From CAYLKS01 sp964384205 [NCBI: uncultured bacterium] (GTDB lineage: Bacteria; JAGOEH01): a DNA stretch of 64,000 nucleotides. Both the position numbers and the translations under genes were made by a program. This document shows positions 1-8,337 of the stretch, piece after piece. The notes under the pieces are model-generated. The model was not told where the DNA came from. It worked only from the letters and a program-made list of their open reading frames with translations, and searched no databases. Each line of letters opens with the position of its first letter. Position 1 is the first letter of the stretch. The stretch is taken from contig CAYLKS010000002.1 in assembly GCA_964384205.1 (NCBI GenBank), positions 54,287 through 118,286 on the forward strand. Direction: 5' to 3'.

Positions 1-31
1 ATTCTATTAAAAGAATCGGTATTTTTTTTCA

Positions 32-1051
32 TCAATGTTTCAAATCACTAATAAGTATTTTTGAATAATGAGAAAGATTTGAAAGAATTTTGCCTGCACC
101 ACGAACTACACAAGTTAAAGGATCATCAACAACATTGATAGGAAGATTAGTTTCCTGCCTTAATCTTTCATCTAATCCTTTTAACAAAGAACCACCGCCT
201 GTCATAATTATCCCTCTATCAAGAATATCTGCAGAAAGCTCTGGCGGTGTTTGCTCTAATGCTAATTTCACAGCTTCCACAATATCATTAATAGGTTCAG
301 ATAATGCTTCTCTGGTTTCTGAAGAAGATATCTTTATTGTTTTAGGAATACCTGCTATTAAATCTCTACCTTTTACTTCCATTTCCTTTTCTTCTCCCGT
401 AGGATAAGCTGATCCAATCTGAAACTTAATTTTTTCAGCAGTTCTTTCACCAATTAATAAATTATATGTTTTTTTCATATATTGAATAATAGCCTCATTC
501 ATTTCATCACCACCAACACGAATAGAAGCATTACTCACAATACCACCTAAAGCAATTACTGCTATTTCTGTAGTCCCTCCTCCAATATCAATTATCATCG
601 AACCACTCGGTTCTTCCACAGGTAAACCAACTCCGATAGCAGCAGCCATTGGTTCTGAAACTAAAAAAACTTCTCTTGCTCCTGCATGTTCAGCAGAATC
701 TCTTACAGCTCTTTTTTCTACTTCTGTAATACCTGAAGGAATACAAATAACAATTCTTGGTCGAACTAACCATTTATATTTATATACTTTCCCCAAAAAT
801 AATCTTAGCATTTCCTCTGTCACTTCAAAATCAGCAATAACTCCATCTTTTAGCGGTCTAATAGAAATAATTTCATTAGGTGTCCTTCCTATCATCTCTT
901 TAGCTTCATTTCCAATAGCTAAAACTTTCTTCGTCCGAGCATCTAATGCAACAACCGAAGGTTCATTAATCACAATCCCTTTTTTTTCAACATAAATTAA
1001 AGTATTTGCTGTGCCTAAATCAATACCTATATCACCTGTAAAAAGTGCCAT
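32..1051 (-). CDS. mreB: Rod shape-determining actin-like protein MreB
   Basis: MreB forms ATP-dependent filaments under the inner membrane that guide lateral peptidoglycan synthesis. The 339-residue product has the usual family length and the actin-fold signatures: phosphate-1 loop GIDLGTANTLIY near residues 9-20, SEPMAAAIGVGLP near 132-144, phosphate-2 IDIGGGTTEIAV near 154-165, and the adenosine motif IMTGGGSLLKGLDE near 285-298. The ATG is preceded by a strong GGAGGAG site. It is the last readable gene of a long minus-strand run, 23 bp after the transglutaminase-like gene. No mreC/mreD neighbour is visible upstream; they could lie beyond the window edge. Identification is secure. Confidence 0.97.
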   Translation of the reverse strand: MALFTGDIGIDLGTANTLIYVEKKGIVINEPSVVALDARTKKVLAIGNEAKEMIGRTPNEIISIRPLKDGVIADFEVTEEMLRLFLGKVYKYKWLVRPRIVICIPSGITEVEKRAVRDSAEHAGAREVFLVSEPMAAAIGVGLPVEEPSGSMIIDIGGGTTEIAVIALGGIVSNASIRVGGDEMNEAIIQYMKKTYNLLIGERTAEKIKFQIGSAYPTGEEKEMEVKGRDLIAGIPKTIKISSSETREALSEPINDIVEAVKLALEQTPPELSADILDRGIIMTGGGSLLKGLDERLRQETNLPINVVDDPLTCVVRGAGKILSNLSHYSKILISDLKH

Positions 1052-1074
1052 ATCTCCTCCATAAATTATTCAAT

Positions 1075-2667
1075 TTATTTTTTTTCATATTTTTCCCATT
1101 CTCCATAAACTTCATTAACAACTTTTATATTACCTTTGAATCTCTCTCCTGTATTATAATTATAATTCCACCCCATATATTTAGAATCACCACAACCAAC
1201 AGTAGTAATCAAAAATCTATCATTTAATTCTCCAAAATATCTTGCCTGATGAATTAAAGACTCTCCATCTCCACCACTTGGATCAATTGGTATCCAGCCA
1301 TAATTTGGAATAAAAACCTCAACCCAGCGATGAAATACATCATCAGTGCTGGCAACATCATTTCTTACAACAACAGACCCCTGAAACCTTGCAGGTATTC
1401 CCAAAGCATGAGCAATAGCCAAAAAAGAAAAAGAATATTCACTACAAGAACCACTTCCTCTCTTGAGAATTACAGGAGCAATCTCCCAACCACCGGACAA
1501 ATCATAATATAAATTATCTCTAAGGTATTTATAAATTCGTCTAACAAGCCAATAATAATTGTCTCCTGCTTCCTCTGATTCTCGTTTAATTTTAGCAGCA
1601 ATTGATTGAATCACCGGATCATCAATTCTAAATTTTGAACCATCTTTGGTATATAATTTTATTGTATCTTTTGGAATATCCTTCAAACTCCCACATTTTT
1701 CCGGTTCAATAAAAAACCTAATGTGTCTTAATTCTACAGGAACTATCATATGCGCTTCTGTATGCTTTAAATTATCAAAAGAAAAATGCGCTACCTTCTG
1801 TCCCCATTGATCATAAACAAACTTATATTTATTCGCAGGAACAAATTTTATATCAAGGACCTTTTGATTAGGCAAATCATGAGGCACTGCAAAATATATA
1901 TCAGAATGTAAATCTGTACCTTCTCCTAAAAAATGAGTCTTGCAGGTCATATCACATTTTAAAACTCTCTTATTCAATACATAAAATTTCTTTTTAGCAT
2001 TCAAATCAACTACTTTAATTTCTTTATCAACATAACCATATAAAACTAATGAATTATCATAATATGTTATCCCTGATACAAATTCGTCCGGAGCCTCTAA
2101 AATATTAATAATCTCTCCATATTTTGATGAAAACTGGTACAACTGATCTTTATATCTATTAGAAATCCATAAATATTTCCCGTCATAAGCCAAACCAGTG
2201 CCGCCTTCTACAAAAAACTTTTTTATAACAGTACCATCCTGAGGATGTAATAAAATAAGATTATTCCTATATTCTATAACCCAAACACCTTCATCTGTTC
2301 TTACAATACCTTCAGGAAAATTCCCCGGAAAATCAAATGCCCTATCAATTATTCCAGTCGCAGCATCCATTCTATAAATCTTGTTACTAGCTCTATCACA
2401 TAACCATAAAAAACCATTGTAAAAAGATACACCATAAATATCATAAGAAGGACAAGCAAATGATTTTTCTATTTGCTTTGAATCAATATCAATTAAAAAT
2501 AAAGAATCTTTTTCTTTTTCAACAACCCAATACTTAGAACCTTTATAGTGACTTATACCTGTAATATATTTCAAATCAGTAAATTTAACACTTTTTTTTA
2601 CTTCGCCTAAATCTGCAAAAGAAAAAACATATAAAATAAAAATTAATAAAATAATACTTCTTTTCAT
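1075..2667 (-). CDS. Secreted beta-propeller protein with transglutaminase-like cysteine protease domain
   Basis: The 530-residue product begins with a signal peptide (residues 1-18, hydrophobic core ILLIFILYVFSF). An NHL/WD-like propeller follows (about 25-245, repeated YLWISN / GVWVIE type strands), then a transglutaminase-core domain (about 350-470). The expected catalytic triad is visible as C408 (in GSGSCSEYS), H446 (in FHRWVEV) and D462 (in PIDPSGG). It is probably a periplasmic or surface enzyme; the substrate cannot be read from sequence, and bacterial members are usually proteases or amidases rather than crosslinkers. Its ATG lies 4 bp after the dxr stop codon, so it is translationally linked to dxr, and mreB follows. 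Confidence 0.85.
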   Translation of the reverse strand: MKRSIILLIFILYVFSFADLGEVKKSVKFTDLKYITGISHYKGSKYWVVEKEKDSLFLIDIDSKQIEKSFACPSYDIYGVSFYNGFLWLCDRASNKIYRMDAATGIIDRAFDFPGNFPEGIVRTDEGVWVIEYRNNLILLHPQDGTVIKKFFVEGGTGLAYDGKYLWISNRYKDQLYQFSSKYGEIINILEAPDEFVSGITYYDNSLVLYGYVDKEIKVVDLNAKKKFYVLNKRVLKCDMTCKTHFLGEGTDLHSDIYFAVPHDLPNQKVLDIKFVPANKYKFVYDQWGQKVAHFSFDNLKHTEAHMIVPVELRHIRFFIEPEKCGSLKDIPKDTIKLYTKDGSKFRIDDPVIQSIAAKIKRESEEAGDNYYWLVRRIYKYLRDNLYYDLSGGWEIAPVILKRGSGSCSEYSFSFLAIAHALGIPARFQGSVVVRNDVASTDDVFHRWVEVFIPNYGWIPIDPSGGDGESLIHQARYFGELNDRFLITTVGCGDSKYMGWNYNYNTGERFKGNIKVVNEVYGEWEKYEKK

Positions 2668-2671
2668 AATG

Positions 2672-3820
2672 TTACCCCCATGATTTTAAATCATCTTTTA
2701 ATTTAATAATTAGTTCTTCAATATAAGCTACAAAATTATCAAAATCATTTATATTTTCACCACAATACCTTGATATTGAAGACTCAACAAAAGCAAAAAT
2801 CTTATCAAAAGAAATCCTCTCCTGTAAAAAGGCATCAACTGCAACTTCATTTGCATAATTCAATACAGCCGGAGCTACTTTTGAAGATTTTAATGATTCA
2901 TAAGCAATTTTAATAGATTTAAATCTATCCATGTCAGGTTCATAAAATTCCAACTTTCCTAATTTATACAAAGGAGGGTTTTCCATAGAAGAGGGCAATC
3001 TATCAGGATAAGAAAGTGCATACTGTATAGGAAATTTCATATCTGGTATGCTCATTTGAGCTATCTGAATGCCATCAATAAACTCCACAAAAGAATGAAT
3101 GTAAGATTGAGGATGAATTATAACTTCTATCTGCTCGGCCTTTAAATCAAATAAATGATATGCTTCTATAATCTCAAGTGCTTTATTAAACATCGTAGCA
3201 GAATCTATTGTGATTTTCTTGCCCATATTCCAGGTAGGATGCTTCAATGCTTCCTCCGGCTTAATAATACTAAAATCAATATTCTTTTTAAAATAAAATG
3301 GCCCCCCAGAAGCTGTTAAAACAATTTTCTTCAAAAATGCTCTATGATTTCCTATAGATTGAAAAACAGCACTATGCTCACTATCAACTGGTATTAATTC
3401 TGTATCACTATTATTCAATTTTTCTTTGAGAAAATACCCACCAACTACCAATGATTCCTTATTTGCCAGAGCAATTCTCTTCGCCTTTCCAACTGCATAA
3501 TATGATGGTAAAAGACCGACACCTCCGACAATAGCATTTACTAAATAATCATAATCAAGAGATTTTACCATTTCTAAAATTCCATCAAGTCCACAAAAAA
3601 AATGAAATTCTGGATATAACTGTCTGGCTCTTTCACATATTTCTTTATTATATATACCAATATATTTAATATTAAATTCTTTTGCTTGCTTAATTAAATT
3701 TTCTAAAGATGAATTAGCCGCAATACCAATAATTCTATATTTATCTATATTTTCTCTTACAATATTTATAACATTATTTCCTATAGAACCTGTTGAACCT
3801 AATAATAATAAACTAATCAT
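2672..3820 (-). CDS. dxr: 1-deoxy-D-xylulose 5-phosphate reductoisomerase
   Basis: This cytosolic enzyme converts DXP to 2-C-methyl-D-erythritol 4-phosphate with NADPH, the committed step of the MEP isoprenoid pathway. The 382-residue length is typical. Visible motifs are the NADPH loop GSTGSIGNN (8-16), ANKESLV, the metal-ligand region VDSEHSAVFQ, the flexible loop ASGGPF, and HPTWNMGKKITIDSATMFNKALE in the catalytic region (written here as family landmarks). It lies between cdsA and the transglutaminase gene in an isoprenoid/phospholipid cluster with uppS and cdsA. A candidate internal promoter sits directly before the ATG (3829-3856), which would make a nearly leaderless message. Confidence 0.97.
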   Translation of the reverse strand: MISLLLLGSTGSIGNNVINIVRENIDKYRIIGIAANSSLENLIKQAKEFNIKYIGIYNKEICERARQLYPEFHFFCGLDGILEMVKSLDYDYLVNAIVGGVGLLPSYYAVGKAKRIALANKESLVVGGYFLKEKLNNSDTELIPVDSEHSAVFQSIGNHRAFLKKIVLTASGGPFYFKKNIDFSIIKPEEALKHPTWNMGKKITIDSATMFNKALEIIEAYHLFDLKAEQIEVIIHPQSYIHSFVEFIDGIQIAQMSIPDMKFPIQYALSYPDRLPSSMENPPLYKLGKLEFYEPDMDRFKSIKIAYESLKSSKVAPAVLNYANEVAVDAFLQERISFDKIFAFVESSISRYCGENINDFDNFVAYIEELIIKLKDDLKSWG

Positions 3821-3828
3821 TAAGTAAT

Positions 3829-3856
3829 ATTATATACAAATAATAATAAAAATCAA
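3829..3856 (-). promoter_or_regulatory. Candidate internal near-leaderless promoter for dxr
   Basis: On the minus strand, a TTGATT -35 box (3851-3856) is followed after 16 bp by a perfect TATAAT (3829-3834). The dxr ATG begins only 8 nt after the -10 box, so transcripts would start within about two bases of the start codon. The -35 overlaps the cdsA stop codon. AT-rich sequence makes chance matches common, so confidence is moderate. Confidence 0.45.
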
Positions 3857-4668
3857 TAATTAATTAAAAACTTAAAAAAAAAGTAACTAAAAATAACATT
3901 AAAATATAAACTATCAAGTCTATCTAAAATCCCACCATGACCTGGTATTAAATTAGATGAATCTTTTATCCCAATACTTCTTTTTATCAAGCTTTCAAAG
4001 AGATCACCAATAAATCCAATAAAAACAATTAATATTGTATATAAAAAAATTATAATATAATCTAATCTAAAATTAAAATATTTATTAGTAAAATAAATAT
4101 ATATAAAATTAAATAATAAAGTAAAAATAAAACCACCAAATAGACCTTCAATGGACTTTTTAGGACTAACAACAGGCGCTATCTTATGCTTACCAAATGC
4201 TACTCCTGTAAAATAAGCACCACTATCAGGCACCCATGTATTAATATAAACAAACAACAATAATAAAAAAGAAGTTAGATGATCCGCAAATATATATCGC
4301 AATTGATACCAACATATAATAGGAAAAAATAAATACATATAAAAAAAGAAATTATAAAAAATCTTATCAAGTCCCGATTGAATATCCTGCTTTATAATTA
4401 CCGAAAAAATCAAAATAAAAGAAAATAAAAAGATCAAAAAAGGAATATCCGTAGAATAAAAATAATAATACCAGAGGGAAACTAATAAACTCAATGGCAA
4501 AAAATATCTACATATTAATAATTGTCTATTATTTATAATATTATTAACTTCATAAACAGCAAAAAGTTGAATAACCAAAAGAGTAATAAAAAAAGGCAGC
4601 CCCCCAATATAAGAAAGAAATAAAATAACTGGTATTAAAACAAAACTAACAATTATCCTTGTTATCAT
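3853..4668 (-). CDS. cdsA: Phosphatidate cytidylyltransferase
   Basis: This integral membrane enzyme makes CDP-diacylglycerol from phosphatidic acid and CTP, the entry point to phosphatidylglycerol and phosphatidylethanolamine. The 271-residue product has about seven to eight hydrophobic helices. The C-terminal half has the CdsA signature: PDSGAYFTGVAFGKHKIAP, then SPKKSIEG, then the family-ending GHGGILDRLDSL. Start choice is supported by a 4-bp overlap with the uppS stop, which indicates translational coupling. The N-terminal helices diverge from model enzymes, as usual for the family. Confidence 0.95.
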   Translation of the reverse strand: MITRIIVSFVLIPVILFLSYIGGLPFFITLLVIQLFAVYEVNNIINNRQLLICRYFLPLSLLVSLWYYYFYSTDIPFLIFLFSFILIFSVIIKQDIQSGLDKIFYNFFFYMYLFFPIICWYQLRYIFADHLTSFLLLLFVYINTWVPDSGAYFTGVAFGKHKIAPVVSPKKSIEGLFGGFIFTLLFNFIYIYFTNKYFNFRLDYIIIFLYTILIVFIGFIGDLFESLIKRSIGIKDSSNLIPGHGGILDRLDSLYFNVIFSYFFFKFLINY

Positions 4669-5369
4669 TTAATCCCACCAAACCGTCGTTCACGAGTAGT
4701 ATATGAATCAATTGCATGCTGAAATTCCTGTTCATCAAAATCAGGCCATAAAGTTTTAGTTACATATATTTCTGAATAAGCTGATTGATAAAGTAAAAAA
4801 TTAGATAATCTCATCTCTCCTGAAGTACGTATAATTAAATCAGGATCAGGAAAATCAGCAGTATCTAAGTAAGATGAAATAAGTTCTGTTGTTATATCAT
4901 TTACATCTATTTTATTTTCTTTTATATCATTAGCAATCTTTATAATAGCCCTTCTTATTTCATCTCGAGAACCATAATTAAGAGCAAGGATCAAATTAAG
5001 ACCTGTATTATCTTTTAATTTTTCTTTAGCATTATTTAGTTCTCTCTGCACATAATCCGGTAACATGGAAATATCACCTATTGTATGTAATACCACATTA
5101 TTCTTTTTCAATTCATCTATTTCAGAAATCAATTTATCATATAATAATTTCATCAAAGCTTCTACTTCCTTATGCGGCCTTTTCCAATTTTCAGTAGAAA
5201 AAGTATATAAAGTAAGATACTTAATACCTATCCTTCCTGCATATTCTACAATTCTTTTTACTGTTTTAATACCTTCCCTATGTCCGAAAATCCTCGGCTT
5301 ATGAAATTTTTTAGCCCATCTACCATTACCATCCATAATAATGGCAACATGTTCTGGAGTACTCTTCAC
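4665..5369 (-). CDS. uppS: Isoprenyl (undecaprenyl) diphosphate synthase
   Basis: This cis-prenyltransferase builds undecaprenyl diphosphate, the lipid carrier for peptidoglycan and O-antigen precursors. It is 234 residues long, as expected. The catalytic Asp is in IIMDGNGRWAKK near the N-terminus, followed by GHREGIKTVKRI, TLYTFSTENWKRP, and the diphosphate-binding RTSGEMRLSNFLLYQSAYSE. It overlaps cdsA by 4 bp and follows the MshEN-TonB fusion gene by 15 bp, so the energy-transducer genes and lipid genes seem to be transcribed together. Identification is secure. Confidence 0.97.
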   Translation of the reverse strand: MKSTPEHVAIIMDGNGRWAKKFHKPRIFGHREGIKTVKRIVEYAGRIGIKYLTLYTFSTENWKRPHKEVEALMKLLYDKLISEIDELKKNNVVLHTIGDISMLPDYVQRELNNAKEKLKDNTGLNLILALNYGSRDEIRRAIIKIANDIKENKIDVNDITTELISSYLDTADFPDPDLIIRTSGEMRLSNFLLYQSAYSEIYVTKTLWPDFDEQEFQHAIDSYTTRERRFGGIK

Positions 5370-5384
5370 TTTTCTACATCCTTA

Positions 5385-6386
5385 CTAAAATTTAAAATTA
5401 AATGGAAATTTTATTTTAACTGTTCCATATTCTATCTTAGAAAAACGCCATTTCTTTATAATCTTCCTAACACCTTCTAAGAAATCCTTATTCTTTATTT
5501 CTGAACTAACAATCTTAACATTAGATACAATACCAGAAGGTAAGATAGTAATCTCAAAAACAACATTACCTCTTAAATCCGGATACCTTCTCAATTTAGA
5601 ATTATAATATCTTATCAACTCATCATAATTAAATAATAATACTCTTTTAATCTCTTCCTTTGAACGATACTCTCCTCCTTCAATTACTATAAAATCTTCA
5701 TCACTACCCTTTTCAGTTCGAGATTGTTCATTAAGCAAAGAAGTAAGGTGATCATCAATAACTGGGGTTATTTCAACTGGCTTACCTTTATTCTTCACTT
5801 CAATAGTGGTATTTAAGATTTCTTTTAAACGGTAATATGCAGATTTACCCTGACATATTGTAAGCAACAGTATAATAATGATTATTATACCTATTACAAT
5901 AAATCTAAAAATACTACTATCTAAAAATGAGGAGCTCCTTTTTACTTTATATGGTCTATAATATTCTTCTATAGCTTCATTAATAATATTAATATCAAAT
6001 AATATATTAGCTACTTTATAACCGGTCTTTTTAAATATATCCTCTTTAATCTTATCATCTAAAGACTCTACACTGGCAATTAATAATATATCTCCATCCA
6101 GCTCAATAGGAATTAAATGATGCTCCTTACAAAAATCATAATCTAAAAGTAATATCACAGAAGTATCAATAAAATAATTAACTAAACTTTTAATATTAGA
6201 ATTTTGTATTTGCTCTATTATAGCCTCAACTACATCACTTGAAGAACAAAAACCTAAATATACTAAAATAGCCCCTAACCGTCCACCATATTCTTTTTGA
6301 TAAGACAAAGCTTCTCTAAGCTGTTCCTCATTTATTTTCTTGCGATCAATTAAGATTTCACCTAATCTTTTCCTTTTAATAGGCAT
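5385..6386 (-). CDS. MshEN (c-di-GMP-binding type) domain fused to a TonB-like C-terminal domain
   Basis: The 333-residue protein has three parts. Residues 1-148 form an MshEN/GspE-N domain with two 24-residue motifs (R7-L8-G9 to Q30, and R36-L37-G38 to Q59) separated by five residues, the arrangement described for c-di-GMP-binding MshEN domains. One transmembrane helix spans about 160-178. The periplasmic C-terminus (about 250-333, GNVVFEITILPSGIVSNVKI then KKWRFSKIEYGTVKIKFPF) resembles the TonB/AgmX-PglI C-terminal fold. Upstream genes encode ExbB and two ExbD proteins, so this is probably the energy transducer of that motor, with a cytoplasmic sensor added. No type II/IV pilus ATPase domain follows. 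The domain reading is solid; c-di-GMP binding is inference. Confidence 0.75.
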   Translation of the reverse strand: MPIKRKRLGEILIDRKKINEEQLREALSYQKEYGGRLGAILVYLGFCSSSDVVEAIIEQIQNSNIKSLVNYFIDTSVILLLDYDFCKEHHLIPIELDGDILLIASVESLDDKIKEDIFKKTGYKVANILFDINIINEAIEEYYRPYKVKRSSSFLDSSIFRFIVIGIIIIIILLLTICQGKSAYYRLKEILNTTIEVKNKGKPVEITPVIDDHLTSLLNEQSRTEKGSDEDFIVIEGGEYRSKEEIKRVLLFNYDELIRYYNSKLRRYPDLRGNVVFEITILPSGIVSNVKIVSSEIKNKDFLEGVRKIIKKWRFSKIEYGTVKIKFPFNFKF

Positions 6387-6388
6387 AG

Positions 6389-6943
6389 TTATTCTTTTTC
6401 TTTGTTTTTGTTAGTTTCCACTTTCTTCTGTAAAGCAAAATATATCTTATTATAATTTGCAATATTACAGGTAAATAAAATCTTCTTTAAAACATTATAT
6501 TTTATTCTTTTATCAGAAATAATTGTAATTTTACTTCTAATCTTTTCCAAATAATCTCTATCAATATTATTTGCCATAGCAATAGAATCCAATTTAGTAT
6601 TAGTCTCCACCAATAAATTATATAAAACATCAATTTTCATAACATCCAGCTTAGAAATATAATCTAAAGAATATACAGGCTTATTCTGGAAATATAAAGA
6701 ATCTTCATTTAATATAAGAACTAATGATTTAGCCATCAATAAATTAAGATTAGACGATTCAGGGATTTCCAACTTTTGAGAATAAGGAGGTAAAACACCC
6801 TCTTCAATATAAGCTCTAAGAAAAAAAATTATAATAATCAAAAACATATCTACTAAAGGAGTTATATTTAAAAAAGGAAGAATCTTTGCTTTTACTTTAG
6901 AATATTTCCTAGAAAAAAATCTTTTTGAAACGGGGAAAGGCAT
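6389..6943 (-). CDS. exbD: ExbD/TolR-like biopolymer transport protein (with membrane Asp)
   Basis: The 184-residue protein has a basic cytoplasmic N-terminus (starting MPFPVSK, shared with the neighbouring paralog) and one transmembrane helix. The segment LNITPLVDMFLIIIIFFL keeps the family's membrane Asp (D32), which carries protons in ExbD/TolR/MotB-type motors. A periplasmic domain follows. A GGGAG site lies about 11 nt before the ATG. It lies between the second ExbD paralog and the MshEN-TonB gene with gaps of 14 and 2 bp, so the four genes form one unit. The C-terminal 80 residues are charged and hard to align by eye. Confidence 0.85.
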   Translation of the reverse strand: MPFPVSKRFFSRKYSKVKAKILPFLNITPLVDMFLIIIIFFLRAYIEEGVLPPYSQKLEIPESSNLNLLMAKSLVLILNEDSLYFQNKPVYSLDYISKLDVMKIDVLYNLLVETNTKLDSIAMANNIDRDYLEKIRSKITIISDKRIKYNVLKKILFTCNIANYNKIYFALQKKVETNKNKEKE

Positions 6944-6957
6944 AACTTTAGACTCCC

Positions 6958-7392
6958 TTAATACTTAAGAGAAATTTGAGTTATATTATTTTTATTTAAT
7001 ATATCCATAATAGCAATTATATCTCCATACATAATAGAATCATCAGGAACTAAATAACACTGCTTAATTAATTGATTTTCTTTTAAAATATTAGAAAACT
7101 TAACAGCTAAACTATCATTATTTAATAAACTATCTATAGATTTATCATTTATCTTAATTACTATATAATTATCTTTCAAAAATACCTTCAAAATATTAGA
7201 CTTAACTTTATGCTTAGTTACAACTTCATTTTTTTTGGGCAATTTTAAATTGTAAGCAACCATTCTGGATAACACAACAGAAACAACCAAAAATGGTATT
7301 ATAATTAAAAAAATATTTATGACTGGAATTAAATTAACTTCTACATATTGAAAAAACTTTAATTTCTTCTTTTTAGAAACAGGTAAAGGCAT
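6958..7392 (-). CDS. ExbD/TolR-like protein with Asn replacing the membrane Asp
   Basis: The 144-residue ExbD-type protein has an N-terminal basic stretch, one transmembrane helix and a compact periplasmic domain. Its helix reads VNLIPVINIFLIIIPFL. At the position of the proton-carrying Asp (PLVD in the downstream paralog) it has N26. By family knowledge that Asp is needed for motor function, so this copy may be a structural partner of the Asp-bearing ExbD in a heterodimer. It starts 3 bp after the ExbB stop with no visible Shine-Dalgarno site, which suggests translational coupling. Confidence 0.82.
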   Translation of the reverse strand: MPLPVSKKKKLKFFQYVEVNLIPVINIFLIIIPFLVVSVVLSRMVAYNLKLPKKNEVVTKHKVKSNILKVFLKDNYIVIKINDKSIDSLLNNDSLAVKFSNILKENQLIKQCYLVPDDSIMYGDIIAIMDILNKNNITQISLKY

Positions 7393-7395
7393 TTT

Positions 7396-8016
7396 TTATC
7401 TATATTTTTTAATAAAATTAAGCATTTTTACAGAATATTCATCTATATCATCAATAATTCTCTCTGCTTTTGCATTTAATATTGCATAAAAAAATATTGA
7501 AAAAATAGCCACTAACAAACCATAAGCGGTTGTCCCCATTGCTTTAGAAATTCCATTAGCTAACATTTCTGTACGCAATGCAGGATTTACATTATTTAAA
7601 GCAGAGAAAGCATCTATAAGACCAAAGATAGTACCCAAAAGACCTAACATAGTAGAAATCTGGCTTAAAATAGATAATAATGGAGTAAATTTTTTAATAT
7701 TAGGAGCTTCTGCTAAAAAAACCTCATCAACAGCATCCTGAATATCTCGCTCTATACGTTCATGAAAAATTAATGCAGCACCTATAATCTTCGAAAGAGG
7801 TTTATTACTTTTATTACAAATCTCTATAGCATCATTAATTTTTCTTTGTTTATATAAATCAAAAATTTTATCCATAAAAGGTTTGGCTTTTATATTTGCT
7901 CTAATAAATAAATATACAAAGCGCTCTAATACAATAAAAAGAGCAATTAGAAAAACAAAAGAAATAATATGCATCATAAAACCGCCAGATACATAAATTT
8001 TTATTAAATAATCCAT
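7396..8016 (-). CDS. exbB: ExbB/TolQ/MotA-type proton channel protein
   Basis: The 206-residue product has three transmembrane helices: one near the N-terminus (GGFMMHIISFVFLIALFIVL), then a pair flanking residues 120-185 (ISTMLGLLGTIFGLIDAF and GTTAYGLLVAIFSIFFYAIL). This is the MotA/TolQ/ExbB signature, including the conserved Gly- and Thr-rich pore helices. I chose the ATG at 8016, preceded by GGAGG, rather than an upstream in-frame TTG at 8031 that overlaps this ribosome site. It follows rnpB by about 20 bp. With the two ExbD genes and the TonB-like fusion it forms a complete proton-driven energy-transduction set. Confidence 0.92.
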   Translation of the reverse strand: MDYLIKIYVSGGFMMHIISFVFLIALFIVLERFVYLFIRANIKAKPFMDKIFDLYKQRKINDAIEICNKSNKPLSKIIGAALIFHERIERDIQDAVDEVFLAEAPNIKKFTPLLSILSQISTMLGLLGTIFGLIDAFSALNNVNPALRTEMLANGISKAMGTTAYGLLVAIFSIFFYAILNAKAERIIDDIDEYSVKMLNFIKKYR

Positions 8017-8036
8017 AAATCCTCCTTCCAAAAAAT

Positions 8037-8337
8037 GGTTAAAGGTAGGCTATAAGCCGGATTCTGTCTCCATTAAGGAGTGTGACTATCTATCTAGTTA
8101 GCGAATCACTCCGCTAATCAAGCGACCTACCCGAAGGTTATATGGTTTGGACAGCCCAACCTTCCTATTTGGTCTTGCTCCGGATGGGGTATGCCATTTT
8201 CACCTGGCAAAAAAACCAGTCTTTTTTCTGCGGCACTATCCAGGAGTTACCTCCTGCTCTCGTTAAGAGCCATCCTGTCCAAAGGAGTCCGGACTTTCCT
8301 CTCTAATAATAGAGCAGCCACAAACCTACCTTTAACC
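8037..8337 (-). ncRNA. rnpB: RNase P RNA (bacterial type A)
   Basis: This is the catalytic RNA that matures tRNA 5' ends. The 5' conserved block GAAAGTCCGGACTCC lies at 8284-8297 (minus), and the 3' block containing AGAATCCGGCTTATAG lies at 8050-8069. The internal GCAAGACCAAATAGG block and the P4-type elements are present. The ends pair as a perfect 13-bp P1 stem (8325-8337 with 8037-8049). The 5' end overlaps the stop codon (8332-8334) of the zinc-ribbon gene, so the RNA is embedded between two coding genes, with exbB about 20 bp downstream. End positions come from the P1 stem and could be off by a few bases. Confidence 0.96.

Noticed and set aside
90-407. Plus-strand open frame of 105 codons inside mreB
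   Set aside because: Antisense shadow of the conserved mreB gene; no ribosome site and no recognisable product.
7396-8031. Longer ExbB starting at TTG 8031
   Set aside because: The TTG overlaps the GGAGG ribosome site of the ATG at 8016, which is the better start.
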